NCBI GenBank assembly: GCA_018066965.1 | Contig: JAGPVP010000111.1 | Span: forward strand, 27,262 to 91,261 | Origin: Zhongshania sp. | Lineage (GTDB): Bacteria > Pseudomonadota > Gammaproteobacteria > Pseudomonadales > Spongiibacteraceae | Direction: 5' to 3' | DNA length: 64,000 nucleotides | Part shown: in pieces, positions 1 through 9,678 of the stretch | How positions within the stretch are numbered: the stretch's first letter is position 1 | Layout of the letters: the number at the start of each line of letters is the position of its first letter | Program-made: the position numbers and the translations under genes | The notes under the pieces: model-generated | The model's input: the letters and a program-made list of their open reading frames with translations, nothing else | The model's database searches: none | What the model was told of the DNA's origin: nothing

Positions 1-489
<489 letters not shown>

Positions 490-493
490 GCAC

Positions 494-916
494 ATGACAC
501 GGATCGATTTCCACATTCTGAGTCTCAGCAGCAGCGAGGCGGCAATGCATTACGCTTGCCGCCTTACTGAAAAAGCGTGGCGCGCTGGCCATCAAGTGTA
601 TTTGCACTGCGATGATGTGGATGCGACAGAAGCACTCGACGCGATGCTCTGGCAGTATCGCGACGAAAGCTTTATACCCCATAGCCGCCACCCTGCAGAT
701 GAAAATCCGGTATTAGTCGGCTGTGGCGATCACGCCGGCGAGCACTGCGATGTATTGGTGAACCTCGCTAAAGAAGTCCCAGCGTTTTTTAGCCGCTTTA
801 AGCGCCTTGCAGAAATCGTAGATCAACAAGATAGTAATTTGAGCGCATCGCGGGAACGTTATAGTTTTTATAAAAACCGCGGCTACCCATTAAAAACCCA
901 TACCATTACAGGCTAA
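494..916 (+). CDS. holC: DNA polymerase III subunit chi
   Basis: Chi links the clamp-loader complex (through psi) to single-stranded DNA-binding protein at the replication fork. The 140-residue product starts MTRIDFHIL and contains the family-type stretches ACRLTEKAWRAGHQVYLHC and HADENPVLVGC-like 'HPADENPVLVG'. I chose the ATG at 494 because it follows the pepA stop by 4 nt and gives the family's usual N-terminus; an upstream in-frame Met at 410 would read 28 residues across the pepA end in another frame. pepA-holC-valS is a conserved gene order in gammaproteobacteria, which supports the call. Confidence 0.93.
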   Translation: MTRIDFHILSLSSSEAAMHYACRLTEKAWRAGHQVYLHCDDVDATEALDAMLWQYRDESFIPHSRHPADENPVLVGCGDHAGEHCDVLVNLAKEVPAFFSRFKRLAEIVDQQDSNLSASRERYSFYKNRGYPLKTHTITG

Positions 917-920
917 TCTA

Positions 921-1340
921 ATGGCAGAGGACAAAGGCCCCTTACTGGGTGAGCTAGAAGAACTTAAAGCCGTATTGCGCAAGCAGCGCGAAGTAGATTT
1001 ATCCGCAATTCCACTGCTTAGCGACATTATCGAAGATGAACCGAGCCTTGAGCTTGCGCCCCCCACATCGCTAGAAATCGACACAATATACGATGATGAA
1101 GACCACGACCTTACTGATAACCCAGCTCTCGATTCCAGTAACGACGCAGAATACGCGCAATTAAGACCCACCTTTGACCACCAGTATTCAGACGACGGTA
1201 ACTACGAGCGAGAAATTCTTATGCAAGAAGTCATCGACTCAATGATGCCAGAAATAGAAGCCCAACTGCGCAAGCGGCTGCTCAACTTAGATGAGTCGAC
1301 TTTAGCGCGCTGGTACTCACAACTGCACTCAGACAACTAA
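921..1340 (+). CDS. Small acidic hypothetical protein between holC and valS
   Basis: 139 residues, rich in Asp and Glu, with no signal peptide or membrane segment. The N-terminus (about residues 1-30, GELEELKAVLRKQREVD) looks helical. The C-terminus (roughly 95-139) has an EREILMQEVIDSMMPEIEAQLRKRL helix ending in LARWYSQL. It starts 4 nt after holC, so it is probably translationally coupled to it. Pseudomonads carry an uncharacterised gene in the same place. I do not recognise a domain. A role near polymerase III or in peptide metabolism would be guesswork from position alone. Confidence 0.75.
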   Translation: MAEDKGPLLGELEELKAVLRKQREVDLSAIPLLSDIIEDEPSLELAPPTSLEIDTIYDDEDHDLTDNPALDSSNDAEYAQLRPTFDHQYSDDGNYEREILMQEVIDSMMPEIEAQLRKRLLNLDESTLARWYSQLHSDN

Positions 1341-1510
1341 CACCTCAAGGTAATGAAAAATAGACCTTCTTTTTAGCCAGCCCGCCTAAAACTCAGTATA
1401 CTTGAGCACTTTTTAATCGCCGAGCCTCCACGCTGATCGCCAATTGCCTCAGCCTGCGCGGCGCCATTAACACGACCTGAAAAATCAGGCCAACACGCCA
1501 CAGAGACACA

Positions 1511-4378
1511 ATGGATAAGACATTTCAGCCCGCAGACATCGAAACCAAATGGTACCAAAACTGGGAAGACAAAGGCTATTTTTCGCCCCAGGGCAAGGGC
1601 GACTCCTACAGCATCATGATCCCACCGCCGAATGTTACCGGCAGTTTACACATGGGCCACGCCTTCCAAGACTCCATCATGGACGCCCTCACCCGCTACC
1701 ACCGCATGCAGGGCAACAACACTCTGTGGCAGGTCGGCACTGACCATGCAGGTATCGCCACCCAAATGCTGGTTGAGCGCAAGCTCGCCGCAGAGACTGG
1801 GCAAACGCGCCACGATCTCGGCCGCGATGCCTTTCTAGACAAAGTCTGGGAATGGAAAGAAGAGTCCGGAGGCACCATCACCCGCCAGCTGCGTCGCCTA
1901 GGTGCATCGGTAGATTGGAACCACGAACGCTTCACCATGGATGACGGTTTTTACAAAGCCGTGCAAGAAGTCTTTGTTCGCCTCTACGACGACAAACTCA
2001 TTTATCGTGGCAAGCGCCTAGTTAATTGGGACCCTAAACTGCACACCGCCATTTCTGATTTAGAAGTCGAAAACACCGACGAAAAAGGCTTTATGTGGCA
2101 TCTGCGCTATCCCTTAGCCGATGGAGAAGCCACCGCAGATGGTAAAAACTATTTAATTGTCGCCACCACCCGCCCAGAAACTATGCTTGGTGACACCGCT
2201 GTTGCGGTTAACCCTAAAGACGAGCGCTACGCATCACTGATCGGCAAATTTGTGGATCTGCCTTTGGTAGGTCGCCGCATTCCGATTGTGGCCGACGACT
2301 ACGTTGACCGTGAGTTCGGCACTGGTTGCGTCAAAATCACCCCTGCCCACGACTTTAACGATTACGCGGTAGGCCAACGCCATAAATTGCCGATGATCAA
2401 CGTCCTCGACAAAGACGCGGCGATTCGCGACGAAGCCGAAATCTTTAATAGCGACAGCTCAGAAAACACCGACATCGATAAAACGTTACCCGCAATCTAC
2501 GTCAAACTAGATCGCTACGCCGCCCGTAAAGCCATAGTCGCAGATCTTGAAAAAGCTGGCTTGCTTGAAAAGATTGACGACCACGCCTTAAAAGTCCCAC
2601 GCGGTGACCGCTCCGGCCTAGTCATTGAGCCCATGCTCACAGACCAATGGTTTGTAGCTACCGCCGCGCTGGCCAAACCCGCCATTGAAGCGGTTGAAGA
2701 TGGCCGTATCGAATTTGTGCCCAAGCAATACGAAAATATGTATTTCAGCTGGATGCGCGACATTCAAGACTGGTGTATCTCTCGTCAGCTGTGGTGGGGC
2801 CACCGCATTCCTGCGTGGTACGACGCCGAAGGTAATATCTACGTTGCCCGCAACGAGGCCGAAGCCCGCGAGAAATACCAACTACCGGCAGATCTAGCAC
2901 TAAACCAAGATGACGACGTACTCGACACTTGGTTTAGCTCCGCACTCTGGACCTTCGGCACCCTCGGCTGGCCGGAGCAAACCGAGCGCCTTAAAACCTT
3001 CCACCCCACCGATGTTCTGGTTACCGGCTTCGACATTATTTTCTTCTGGGTGGCGCGCATGATCATGATGACCATGCACTTCAATAAAGACGAAAACGGC
3101 GAGGCCCAAGTGCCTTTCAAAACCGTTTACGTTACCGGCCTAATCCGAGACGAGCAGGGCCAGAAAATGTCCAAGTCTAAGGGCAACGTCTTAGACCCGC
3201 TAGATATGATCGACGGCATTGAACTCGACGCCCTGCTCGACAAGCGCTGCGGCAATATGATGCAACCCCAGCTCGCCGAGAAAATAGCCAAGGCCACCCG
3301 CAACACCTTCCCCGAAGGTATCGGCGCCCACGGCACCGACGCCCTGCGTTTTACCCTGTTCTCATTAGCCTCAACCGGCCGCGACATCAACTGGGATATG
3401 AAACGCCTTGAAGGCTACCGTAACTTCTGCAATAAAATTTGGAATGCCGCCCGCTACGTGCTCATGAATACCGAAGAGCAGGATTGCGGTGTCAATGGTG
3501 ACGCGGTAGAGCTGAGTTTGGCTGACCGCTGGATTATTTCACGTCTGCAACAGACCGAGCAGGCCGTTGCCGACGCCATGGCGGCCTACCGGCTGGATCA
3601 TGCATCGCAAGCCATTTACGAGTTTATCTGGAACGATTACTGCGACTGGTATTTAGAACTGTCTAAACCTGTACTGTGGGACGACAACGCCAGCGCTGAA
3701 GTAAAGCGTGGCACCCGCCGTACGCTGATTCGTGTACTGGAGGCCACGCTGCGTATGGCCCACCCATTTATGCCTTTCATCACCGAAGAGATTTGGCAAC
3801 AGGTCGCGCCCATTGCCGGAGTAGAGTTTAAGGCCGGCGACGACACCATCATGTTGCAAAGCTATCCCATAGCCGCGAATGAAAAAGTCGATGCCGATGC
3901 TATAGCCGATGTCGAGTGGCTAAAACAAGTCATTCTCGCCATCCGTAATATTCGCGGTGAAATGAATGTGCCGCCATCAAAAGCGCTTACATTACTGTTA
4001 AAAAACGGCAGCGATGAAGACCTGCGCCGGCTGGACAGTAATCGCCAATCTCTCGCTAAACTCGCCAAGCTCGACGACATTCAGTGGCTTGCCGCCACCG
4101 ACGCTGCGCCCATGTCTGCCACCCAATTAGTGGGCGCCATGGAAGTACTAGTGCCGATGTCAGGCTTGATTGATAAAGCTGCAGAAATTGCTCGTCTAGA
4201 AAAAGAAATCCAAAAACTAGATAAGGAAATTCAGCGTCTTCAAGGCAAGCTCGGCAATGCGGGATTTTTGGATAAAGCTCCCGCGGATGTAGTCGCTAAA
4301 GAGCAAGAAAAGCTCGCCGGCCAACAAGCTGCGTTGGCAAAACTAAGCGAACAGATCCAAACAATTCAGACCTTGTAA
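1511..4378 (+). CDS. valS: Valyl-tRNA synthetase
   Basis: Class I aminoacyl-tRNA synthetase that charges tRNA-Val and edits mischarged threonine. The 955 residues match the family length. The HIGH motif is HMGH at residues 47-50 (after PPPNVTGSL) and KMSKS is at 552-556. The CP1 editing domain lies between them (the [15 protein letters not shown] region). An anticodon-binding domain follows, with a C-terminal tRNA-arm coiled coil (roughly 885-955, rich in [17 protein letters not shown]). The ATG at 1511 gives the expected [12 protein letters not shown]-terminus. The 170 nt upstream contain no gene. A 13-bp inverted repeat follows 13 nt after the stop. Confidence 0.98.
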   Translation: MDKTFQPADIETKWYQNWEDKGYFSPQGKGDSYSIMIPPPNVTGSLHMGHAFQDSIMDALTRYHRMQGNNTLWQVGTDHAGIATQMLVERKLAAETGQTRHDLGRDAFLDKVWEWKEESGGTITRQLRRLGASVDWNHERFTMDDGFYKAVQEVFVRLYDDKLIYRGKRLVNWDPKLHTAISDLEVENTDEKGFMWHLRYPLADGEATADGKNYLIVATTRPETMLGDTAVAVNPKDERYASLIGKFVDLPLVGRRIPIVADDYVDREFGTGCVKITPAHDFNDYAVGQRHKLPMINVLDKDAAIRDEAEIFNSDSSENTDIDKTLPAIYVKLDRYAARKAIVADLEKAGLLEKIDDHALKVPRGDRSGLVIEPMLTDQWFVATAALAKPAIEAVEDGRIEFVPKQYENMYFSWMRDIQDWCISRQLWWGHRIPAWYDAEGNIYVARNEAEAREKYQLPADLALNQDDDVLDTWFSSALWTFGTLGWPEQTERLKTFHPTDVLVTGFDIIFFWVARMIMMTMHFNKDENGEAQVPFKTVYVTGLIRDEQGQKMSKSKGNVLDPLDMIDGIELDALLDKRCGNMMQPQLAEKIAKATRNTFPEGIGAHGTDALRFTLFSLASTGRDINWDMKRLEGYRNFCNKIWNAARYVLMNTEEQDCGVNGDAVELSLADRWIISRLQQTEQAVADAMAAYRLDHASQAIYEFIWNDYCDWYLELSKPVLWDDNASAEVKRGTRRTLIRVLEATLRMAHPFMPFITEEIWQQVAPIAGVEFKAGDDTIMLQSYPIAANEKVDADAIADVEWLKQVILAIRNIRGEMNVPPSKALTLLLKNGSDEDLRRLDSNRQSLAKLAKLDDIQWLAATDAAPMSATQLVGAMEVLVPMSGLIDKAAEIARLEKEIQKLDKEIQRLQGKLGNAGFLDKAPADVVAKEQEKLAGQQAALAKLSEQIQTIQTL

Positions 4379-4391
4379 GCTAAGCAGCAAA

Positions 4392-4446
4392 TTCTACTAT
4401 AACGCGCCAAGACGTAGACAAAATCGCTAAAGCCGTTATAGTAGAA
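4392..4446. repeat. Perfect 13-bp inverted repeat downstream of valS
   Basis: TTCTACTATAACG at 4392-4404 is matched exactly by its reverse complement at 4434-4446, with 29 nt between. It could form a stem-loop in RNA just after the valS stop. There is no U-tract after the right arm, so a classical intrinsic terminator is doubtful; it could be an operator, an RNA 3'-end stabiliser or a remnant of a small mobile repeat. Confidence 0.6.
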
Positions 4447-4671
4447 CCCACAACAAGCCCGATATCCGCCGTAATGTGATGGTTGCATGCAGATACAACG
4501 CGCTGACTTATACAGCGCCCGCGCCCAGCAGTAGTCACTGCCGTAGCGCCAGCCTTCCCCCAAATTTTCTGATACCTGGCGCACTAACTCTCTTAAGCTG
4601 CGCTAACTTACAAGCCAAATTCTTAATCCCCCTTTCACCCGATCTGTTTACTAACTCAACGAGGAAGAGCA

Positions 4672-4881
4672 ATGAGCGACCGAGTTTCCGGCACGGTTAA
4701 GTGGTTCAATAACGCCAAAGGCTTTGGATTTATTACCCACAACGAAGGCAGCGATGTGTTTGTGCATTTTCGCTCAATTCGCGGCGAGGGCTATCGCACT
4801 TTGGATGAGGGACAAGCCGTTGAGTTTAATTTGATTGACGGGCCAAAGGGCTTGCAAGCAGAAGACGTTAGTAAAATCTGA
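4672..4881 (+). CDS. Cold-shock domain protein (CspA family)
   Basis: A 69-residue single-domain OB-fold protein that binds single-stranded RNA/DNA and melts RNA structure. RNP1 is KGFGFI (residues 16-21) and RNP2 is VFVHF (29-33), with the N-terminal GTVKWFN strand typical of the family. A GAGGAAGAG ribosome-binding site lies just before the ATG. It is convergent with the sensor kinase that follows. Residues [11 protein letters not shown] are also found in the membrane-anchored cold-shock protein at 7838, so the two are paralogues. The product may be constitutive or stress-specific; the sequence does not show which. Confidence 0.95.
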   Translation: MSDRVSGTVKWFNNAKGFGFITHNEGSDVFVHFRSIRGEGYRTLDEGQAVEFNLIDGPKGLQAEDVSKI

Positions 4882-4904
4882 GCTAAGCCCTTTTCAACAA
4901 TGAC

Positions 4905-4926
4905 AGCTCAGCACCATCGCTGAGCT
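4905..4926. terminator. Possible terminator hairpin between cold-shock gene and sensor kinase
   Basis: AGCTCAGC and GCTGAGCT form a perfect 8-bp stem with a 6-nt loop, between the stop of the plus-strand cold-shock gene and the stop of the minus-strand kinase. No strong U-tract follows on either strand, so termination activity is uncertain. Confidence 0.45.
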
Positions 4927-4935
4927 ATGTGCATC

Positions 4936-7557
4936 TTATACGTTATCTAAGGTGGCCCGCGGTCTATACTCTACGGCCCTAGCAAGCGCAGATGGCAGTA
5001 GCGGGTCGCAATATACTTTGCTCGGATCTAAGGATTTAAGTAGGTTCGGTCGAGGCGAGATATAAATCACTTTTACCTGACGTTTTTCGGCATACTCCGC
5101 CAAATCGCTGCTGTCTCCCTCGGCCAAAATCAGCACGGTATTATCTGCGTTCAAAGCATTTAAATGGCCAGCTAATTCTCCCTCAGACTGAAGCCACACC
5201 GTTTGTCGCCCGCCTAGGGCCAGCGCAGCATGCACCGACTCCTTTAGTAAGCCCTCAGATAAACATGCCAATACTGTGACGCCCTCAGCAGCAGCAATAC
5301 GTTTAGAGGCCGTGTCCACCGTAAAGGGAATGGAGAAGACAAAGCGACTGCCCTGCTCTAGGTTCTCGTCTAAGGTTATTTCACCGCCCATTAGCTGCAG
5401 CAAGCGAGTGCTAATCGCCAAGCCCAGACCAGTGCCCCCAAAACGGCGAGCGCGGCTGTTTTCTTCTAACATAAACGGCTTAAATAATTGCTTGCGCATT
5501 TCTCTAGATACGCCAATGCCATTATCTATCACTTCAAACTCAATGCGCTGACGCGGCCCCGACCTGGATTTTGAGGTATTCAAGCGCAGCTGAATAACAC
5601 CACCGCCAGCCACTGCATGAGTAAACTTGACGGCGTTGTCTAATAAATTTGCGAGTATCTTACGCAGACGAGTGGCATCAGCGAAAACGGCAGCTGGGAC
5701 ACTCGGATCAATATGTAAAATAAAACGCAGCTTATTTTTAGCGGCGCGTTCGGCAAATTCGTCGGCCACACCTTCGACGAACTCCACCAGCTGGATACTC
5801 TCAGATTCCAGCTCGACATCACCGGAATCTAAGGCCGAATAGTCCAAGATATTATCCAGCGTCCCCAACAAGCTCATTGAAGAGCGCCGCACCGTATCTA
5901 TCATCATCCACTGTTCACGGTCTAATTTGGTTTTGCTAAGTAAATCAGCCATGCCGATAACGCCATTCATAGGCGTGCGAATTTCATGCCCCATAACTGC
6001 TAAAAATGTAGCTTTGGTCCGATTTGCCGCCTCAGCTTGTAACAAAGCGGTTTCCAATTGTTGGGTTCGAAGACGAACACGATCCTCAAGATTACGATTT
6101 AGACGGCGAACCTCGCGCTCCGCTTCTTTAAAGTGGGTCACGTCGGAATGCATTCCCACAATGCGGATAACCTGGCCGCTGCTATCTCGCTGCGCGCAGG
6201 CACGGGTCACCGCATCGCAAACAGTGCCATCACGTCGACGCAAACGGTGCTCGTCTCTAAATAATGTCTCGTCACTTTTAACAAATCTCTCAATATCGGC
6301 CCGCACTCTTACTCGGTCATCGGGATGAATACTGTCATCAAACACCACCCGACCATCCAAGGGTTGGCCACCGCGAATTCCCATCATCTGTAACCACGCC
6401 GGGCTAAAAAACACCGAGTCGTTAACCATATCCCAATCCCATAAACCATCGCGGGATGCCATCATGGCCATTTCAAACCGCTTTTGAGAATGCTGATATT
6501 GTTGGTACAAGTGGCGACGCTCGGTAACGTCGTGTAAGCACACCACCAACACTCCGCCGCCAGCGGTATCAAAATCACCAAAATACAGCTCAACCGGTAC
6601 TTCTACGCCCTCGGCATTTAAAACCAATAATTCACGACCTTTAACACGCGCCCCATCGCGCTCGGCGCTAGCGTCGATATGATTTTTACTAAACAATTGG
6701 TATTGCTGCCTAAACCGCTTAGGTAATAGCGCGGCCATATCCATTTGCGATAACTGGTCACGGGAATACAACAAGAAATCTGCCGCAGCTTGGCTGGCGG
6801 AAATGACATTCCCCGCCCGATCGGTAAGCAGCACTACGCCCGGCAGGGCATTTATAAGCCGCTTAAAATAGACCCGCGTATTCAGCATATCTTGGTGCTC
6901 ACGCGCGAATTTCCGCGACACATAAACACCCGCCGCCAGCGGTATCAAACACAGTAATAGCAAGGCAAAGAGAAACTGGCCTTGTTGAATTAGAGCTTCG
7001 TGGCGATCCACCGCTATAGTAGCTAAACCCGACACCCACTCTTGCTGGTATGCCCGTAACGCCAACAAGCCAGTGACTAGCGCCTGTGTATCAACCTGCG
7101 GATTTAACGGTACCGGCACATCAACCAAATGTTCAATAGAACCAGGCTGGTAAGACAAATAAAGACCCAGCATACGAACAAGGTCTTGCACCGTCGCTTG
7201 AGGAAATGACTGAGCGGCATCGCTGAGCAAAATTTGCCGGCCGCGTGCTAAGCGCGCGCTAATAATATCCGCTTGAAATGAGTCACTGGCGAGATAGTTG
7301 GCGGCAAACTCATGAATAATGTTACCCCTTGCCAGCACGTTATCCAGCTCGAGCAAGACCTCTTCTCGGCCTTGCAACTCGGCTAACATTGCCGCGGGAG
7401 CTAGCTTCGAAGCCCCTTTTTGATAAAGAAAAAACGCCTCAGCCATGAGCAGTGCAAGTAATAATGCGCTGAGTGTAACAATGGCGACATTAAGTATGGC
7501 TCGATGCTTTTGGGTACTTAACCCGCTCTCTTTAGATTCCACCCAATCACACATCAC
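4936..7557 (-). CDS. Membrane sensor histidine kinase with two PAS domains and degenerate C-terminal receiver-like region
   Basis: 873 residues. A membrane segment at about 21-45, an extracytoplasmic sensor region to about 190 and a second membrane segment near 190-215 precede two PAS modules (about 230-350 and 358-480, the second with a PAC-like RRRDGT segment). The HisKA dimerisation helix carries the phospho-acceptor His524 in GHEIRTPMNG. The ATPase domain has the N-box (NLLDNAVKF), DNGIGV and GGTGLGLAIS. The last ~110 residues have receiver-like alternating strands but no aspartate at the expected end of the third strand (VLILAEGD). There is no adjacent response regulator or HPt gene, so the partner is unknown. 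It resembles BarA/TorS-like hybrids that have lost the receiver. Confidence 0.9.
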   Translation of the reverse strand: MMCDWVESKESGLSTQKHRAILNVAIVTLSALLLALLMAEAFFLYQKGASKLAPAAMLAELQGREEVLLELDNVLARGNIIHEFAANYLASDSFQADIISARLARGRQILLSDAAQSFPQATVQDLVRMLGLYLSYQPGSIEHLVDVPVPLNPQVDTQALVTGLLALRAYQQEWVSGLATIAVDRHEALIQQGQFLFALLLLCLIPLAAGVYVSRKFAREHQDMLNTRVYFKRLINALPGVVLLTDRAGNVISASQAAADFLLYSRDQLSQMDMAALLPKRFRQQYQLFSKNHIDASAERDGARVKGRELLVLNAEGVEVPVELYFGDFDTAGGGVLVVCLHDVTERRHLYQQYQHSQKRFEMAMMASRDGLWDWDMVNDSVFFSPAWLQMMGIRGGQPLDGRVVFDDSIHPDDRVRVRADIERFVKSDETLFRDEHRLRRRDGTVCDAVTRACAQRDSSGQVIRIVGMHSDVTHFKEAEREVRRLNRNLEDRVRLRTQQLETALLQAEAANRTKATFLAVMGHEIRTPMNGVIGMADLLSKTKLDREQWMMIDTVRRSSMSLLGTLDNILDYSALDSGDVELESESIQLVEFVEGVADEFAERAAKNKLRFILHIDPSVPAAVFADATRLRKILANLLDNAVKFTHAVAGGGVIQLRLNTSKSRSGPRQRIEFEVIDNGIGVSREMRKQLFKPFMLEENSRARRFGGTGLGLAISTRLLQLMGGEITLDENLEQGSRFVFSIPFTVDTASKRIAAAEGVTVLACLSEGLLKESVHAALALGGRQTVWLQSEGELAGHLNALNADNTVLILAEGDSSDLAEYAEKRQVKVIYISPRPNLLKSLDPSKVYCDPLLPSALARAVEYRPRATLDNV

Positions 7558-7755
7558 TATGTCCCTGTATCACTCCCGTCTCTACACGAGTGAATATCAC
7601 CTCACCTCCCAACGATGCCATATAGTGCGATTAGAAGGTGTTGAGAACTATTCGTAGTTTCCCCTAGCGCAAGCCATTTGTAGTGACCGGTTACAGCACC
7701 TTGTTGCGGCAGGTATGTCGCAAAGTTAAGACGCCGCGACGCAAAGCAACAGCGA

Positions 7756-7764
7756 TGCTATAAT
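7756..7764 (+). promoter_or_regulatory. Extended -10 promoter candidate for the membrane cold-shock gene
   Basis: TGCTATAAT is a perfect extended -10 element (TGnTATAAT). It lies about 73 nt before the ATG at 7838, which leaves a leader of roughly 65 nt. No convincing -35 box is visible at the usual spacing, which is acceptable for extended -10 promoters. Confidence 0.5.
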
Positions 7765-7837
7765 TATGCGCGGGTAAAACACCAAGCCCGTTAAATAAGG
7801 ACTATTTCTTTCCACTTTCAGCTATTTTTGGATTTTT

Positions 7838-8230
7838 ATGTTACTGATAATTAGAATTATATTTTTGGCCATCTTAAGCTTTTTAAGCATTGCAGCGCTC
7901 CAGTTCACTGGCGTAGAAGCGGCTAACCCAATTTCTGCCGCCATCATCACGATCGCAATATTACTTGGAATGCTACTTTCACCGAACCTACCTGCACTGG
8001 CTGACAAATTTAAAAGTCAGCGCGAGCGCGGTATCGTTAAATGGTTTAACGTTAGCAAAGGCTACGGGTTTATTACTCGAGATGCTGGCGGAGATGTTTT
8101 TGTCCACTTCCGTTCAATTCGGGGCCAAGGCAGAGGGCGTCGCAGCCTTAACGAAGGACAAGCCGTTGAGTTTGTTCTTACCGAAGGCGAAAAAGGCCCG
8201 CAGGCAGAAGAAGTCGCAATAGTTAAATAA
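7838..8230 (+). CDS. Membrane-anchored cold-shock domain protein
   Basis: 130 residues. Two hydrophobic segments (about 1-22 and 32-48) form a hairpin-like membrane anchor. A linker (about 50-63, [14 protein letters not shown]) then leads to a complete cold-shock domain (about 64-130), with RNP1 KGYGFI at 74-79 and RNP2 VFVHF at 87-91. The nucleic-acid-binding face is intact, so the protein should hold an RNA/ssDNA-binding module at the inner membrane, on the cytoplasmic side. Its domain is close to the soluble paralogue at 4672. Known CSD-DUF1294 proteins have the opposite order (CSD first, membrane part last). Function is not established. Confidence 0.85.
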   Translation: MLLIIRIIFLAILSFLSIAALQFTGVEAANPISAAIITIAILLGMLLSPNLPALADKFKSQRERGIVKWFNVSKGYGFITRDAGGDVFVHFRSIRGQGRGRRSLNEGQAVEFVLTEGEKGPQAEEVAIVK

Positions 8231-8246
8231 TGACGCGGCATTAAAT

Positions 8247-8279
8247 GCTATGACAGTGCCATCTGGGTATTGTCATAGT
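8247..8279. terminator. Possible hairpin between cold-shock gene and slyX
   Basis: CTATGACA (8248-8255) pairs with TGTCATAG (8271-8278) across a 15-nt loop, shortly after the stop at 8230. No U-tract follows, so this is a weak terminator candidate. Confidence 0.3.
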
Positions 8280-8421
8280 ACTCACCAAAATATATCCCGC
8301 AGTACCCTCATTAGCGTTAATGAAAACCGCTCCACAACGATACCAAGTACCAACCACCAAAACCCAGTCTACGGTTTATCTACACTAGGATTACGAGTAC
8401 GTCTAATTCTGCAGAAATTTG

Positions 8422-8640
8422 CTAGTAATGAGGTGGTCGCTCTGTGTCTAACAGCGCGGTATCTTCGCCAGTAGTATTTTTTTGCTTCATTTGCTCATGC
8501 AACAACTCTATGGTGCGTCGCAAATTGCGCAATTCGAGATCCTGCGCGACAACGCGGTCATTCAGAGCATTGAGCATGTCTTCTTGAAACGCCAACTGAG
8601 TCTGCACGTCGATAAGCTGAGCTGATACATCTTCGGCCAT
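8422..8640 (-). CDS. slyX: SlyX family protein
   Basis: 72 residues, almost entirely an alpha-helical coiled coil (VSAQLIDVQTQLAFQEDMLNAL followed by LRRTIELLHEQM) and ending in ERPPHY. The PPHY C-terminus is characteristic of SlyX proteins. A GGGAG ribosome-binding site lies 7 nt before the ATG. The molecular function of SlyX is unknown; in enterics it sits near slyD. Here it stands alone between a plus-strand cold-shock gene and a plus-strand YciH gene. Confidence 0.9.
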   Translation of the reverse strand: MAEDVSAQLIDVQTQLAFQEDMLNALNDRVVAQDLELRNLRRTIELLHEQMKQKNTTGEDTALLDTERPPHY

Positions 8641-8727
8641 TAAAGACTCCCTTAAAAACTAAAACTCAAATCCCCCATAGTTGGGCGAAGCTATTATAAT
8701 CATCGCAGCACAAAATAGGAGAAAATC

Positions 8728-9075
8728 GTGTCTAGACTTGTTTACTCAACCGACCTTGGTCGCCGCTGCCCAGATTGCGGTCAAGCCAACACCGAGTGTG
8801 TATGTAAAAATACAGCTAATGCCGCACCCAGCGGCGACGGCATTGTTCGCATTCGGCGCGAGACTAAAGGTCGCAAAGGCAAAGGAGTTAGTATTGTGAG
8901 CGGCGTATTACTCGACGCCAACGAACTCAAAACGCTGGCTAAAGATCTGCGCCAAAAGCTCAGTACCGGCGGTGCGATTAAAGATCATGAAATGGAGTTT
9001 CAAGGTGATCACCGCCAGGTGCTCAAAACACTACTAGAAGGCAAAGGCTTTACTGTTAAATTATCGGGCGGATAA
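8728..9075 (+). CDS. yciH: SUI1/YciH-type translation initiation factor homologue
   Basis: 115 residues that start with GTG after an AGGAG site. The N-terminus has a CPDCG...CVC zinc-ribbon-like cluster (residues ~14-30). The SUI1 (eIF1-like) fold follows, with KGRKGKGVSIVSG, the basic strand, and the conserved LAKDLRQKLSTGGAIKD and IEFQGDH-like 'MEFQGDHRQVL' segments. YciH proteins modulate start-codon selection fidelity and bind the small ribosomal subunit; bacterial copies are accessory. It is a single-gene unit. Confidence 0.93.
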   Translation: MSRLVYSTDLGRRCPDCGQANTECVCKNTANAAPSGDGIVRIRRETKGRKGKGVSIVSGVLLDANELKTLAKDLRQKLSTGGAIKDHEMEFQGDHRQVLKTLLEGKGFTVKLSGG

Positions 9076-9229
9076 TACAAAACATCGCTAGGTAGTTTAA
9101 TAGTTTAGAACCCGCCACGAAGTTATCCGCCATCTCGCGTTACCACTTCACTCCCTCTAGGCCTTCAACTACCATGCTGTGATTAAGTGACAACCAAGCC
9201 ACCCAAAATAATAATTAAAGGAACGAGAT

Positions 9230-9631
9230 ATGCCTCCGCAGCTACTTAGCGACAGTATCGAAATTGGTGTTGTAACCACTAACATGGCAACAATGCGTGA
9301 GTTTTACGGTGAAACCTTGGGACTAAAATACGAGTCTGAGCTGGCATTTCCCGGTGGCGTAATGCATCGCTACCACCTTGGCGGCGCCATCATAAAACTC
9401 GTTACCTACGACGAGGCCCCCGCCGCTGAGGTTATCGCAGGTGGCGGTTTTACCGCAAAAGGCTATCGCTACATTTCTATGGGCGTAAATGGTGTCTCAA
9501 GCTGGTTTAAAGAACTCAAAGAATCTGGGGTTGAAATTCCCGTTGACGTGACCCCTTTTGCAGACGGAATAGGGTTTGGCTTTATCGCCGATCCAGACGG
9601 CAATTGGATAGAGGTATTTGGCGTTTTGTAG
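9230..9631 (+). CDS. VOC-family (glyoxalase/bleomycin-resistance fold) protein
   Basis: 133 residues with the paired beta-alpha-beta-beta-beta modules of the vicinal-oxygen-chelate superfamily: EIGVVTTNMATMREFYGETLGL at the start, MHRYHLGGAIIKLV in the middle and GFGFIADPDGNWIEVFG at the end. The final Glu (WIEVFG) and the earlier His (MHRYH) are plausible metal ligands. AAAGGAACGAG provides the ribosome-binding site. The substrate cannot be deduced; the family includes lyases, isomerases and dioxygenases. No neighbour suggests a pathway. Confidence 0.85.
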   Translation: MPPQLLSDSIEIGVVTTNMATMREFYGETLGLKYESELAFPGGVMHRYHLGGAIIKLVTYDEAPAAEVIAGGGFTAKGYRYISMGVNGVSSWFKELKESGVEIPVDVTPFADGIGFGFIADPDGNWIEVFGVL

Positions 9632-9678
9632 CTCTGTGCGGCAAAGCGAAACGACCTAAGCCTTCAAGCCGAAGACAC

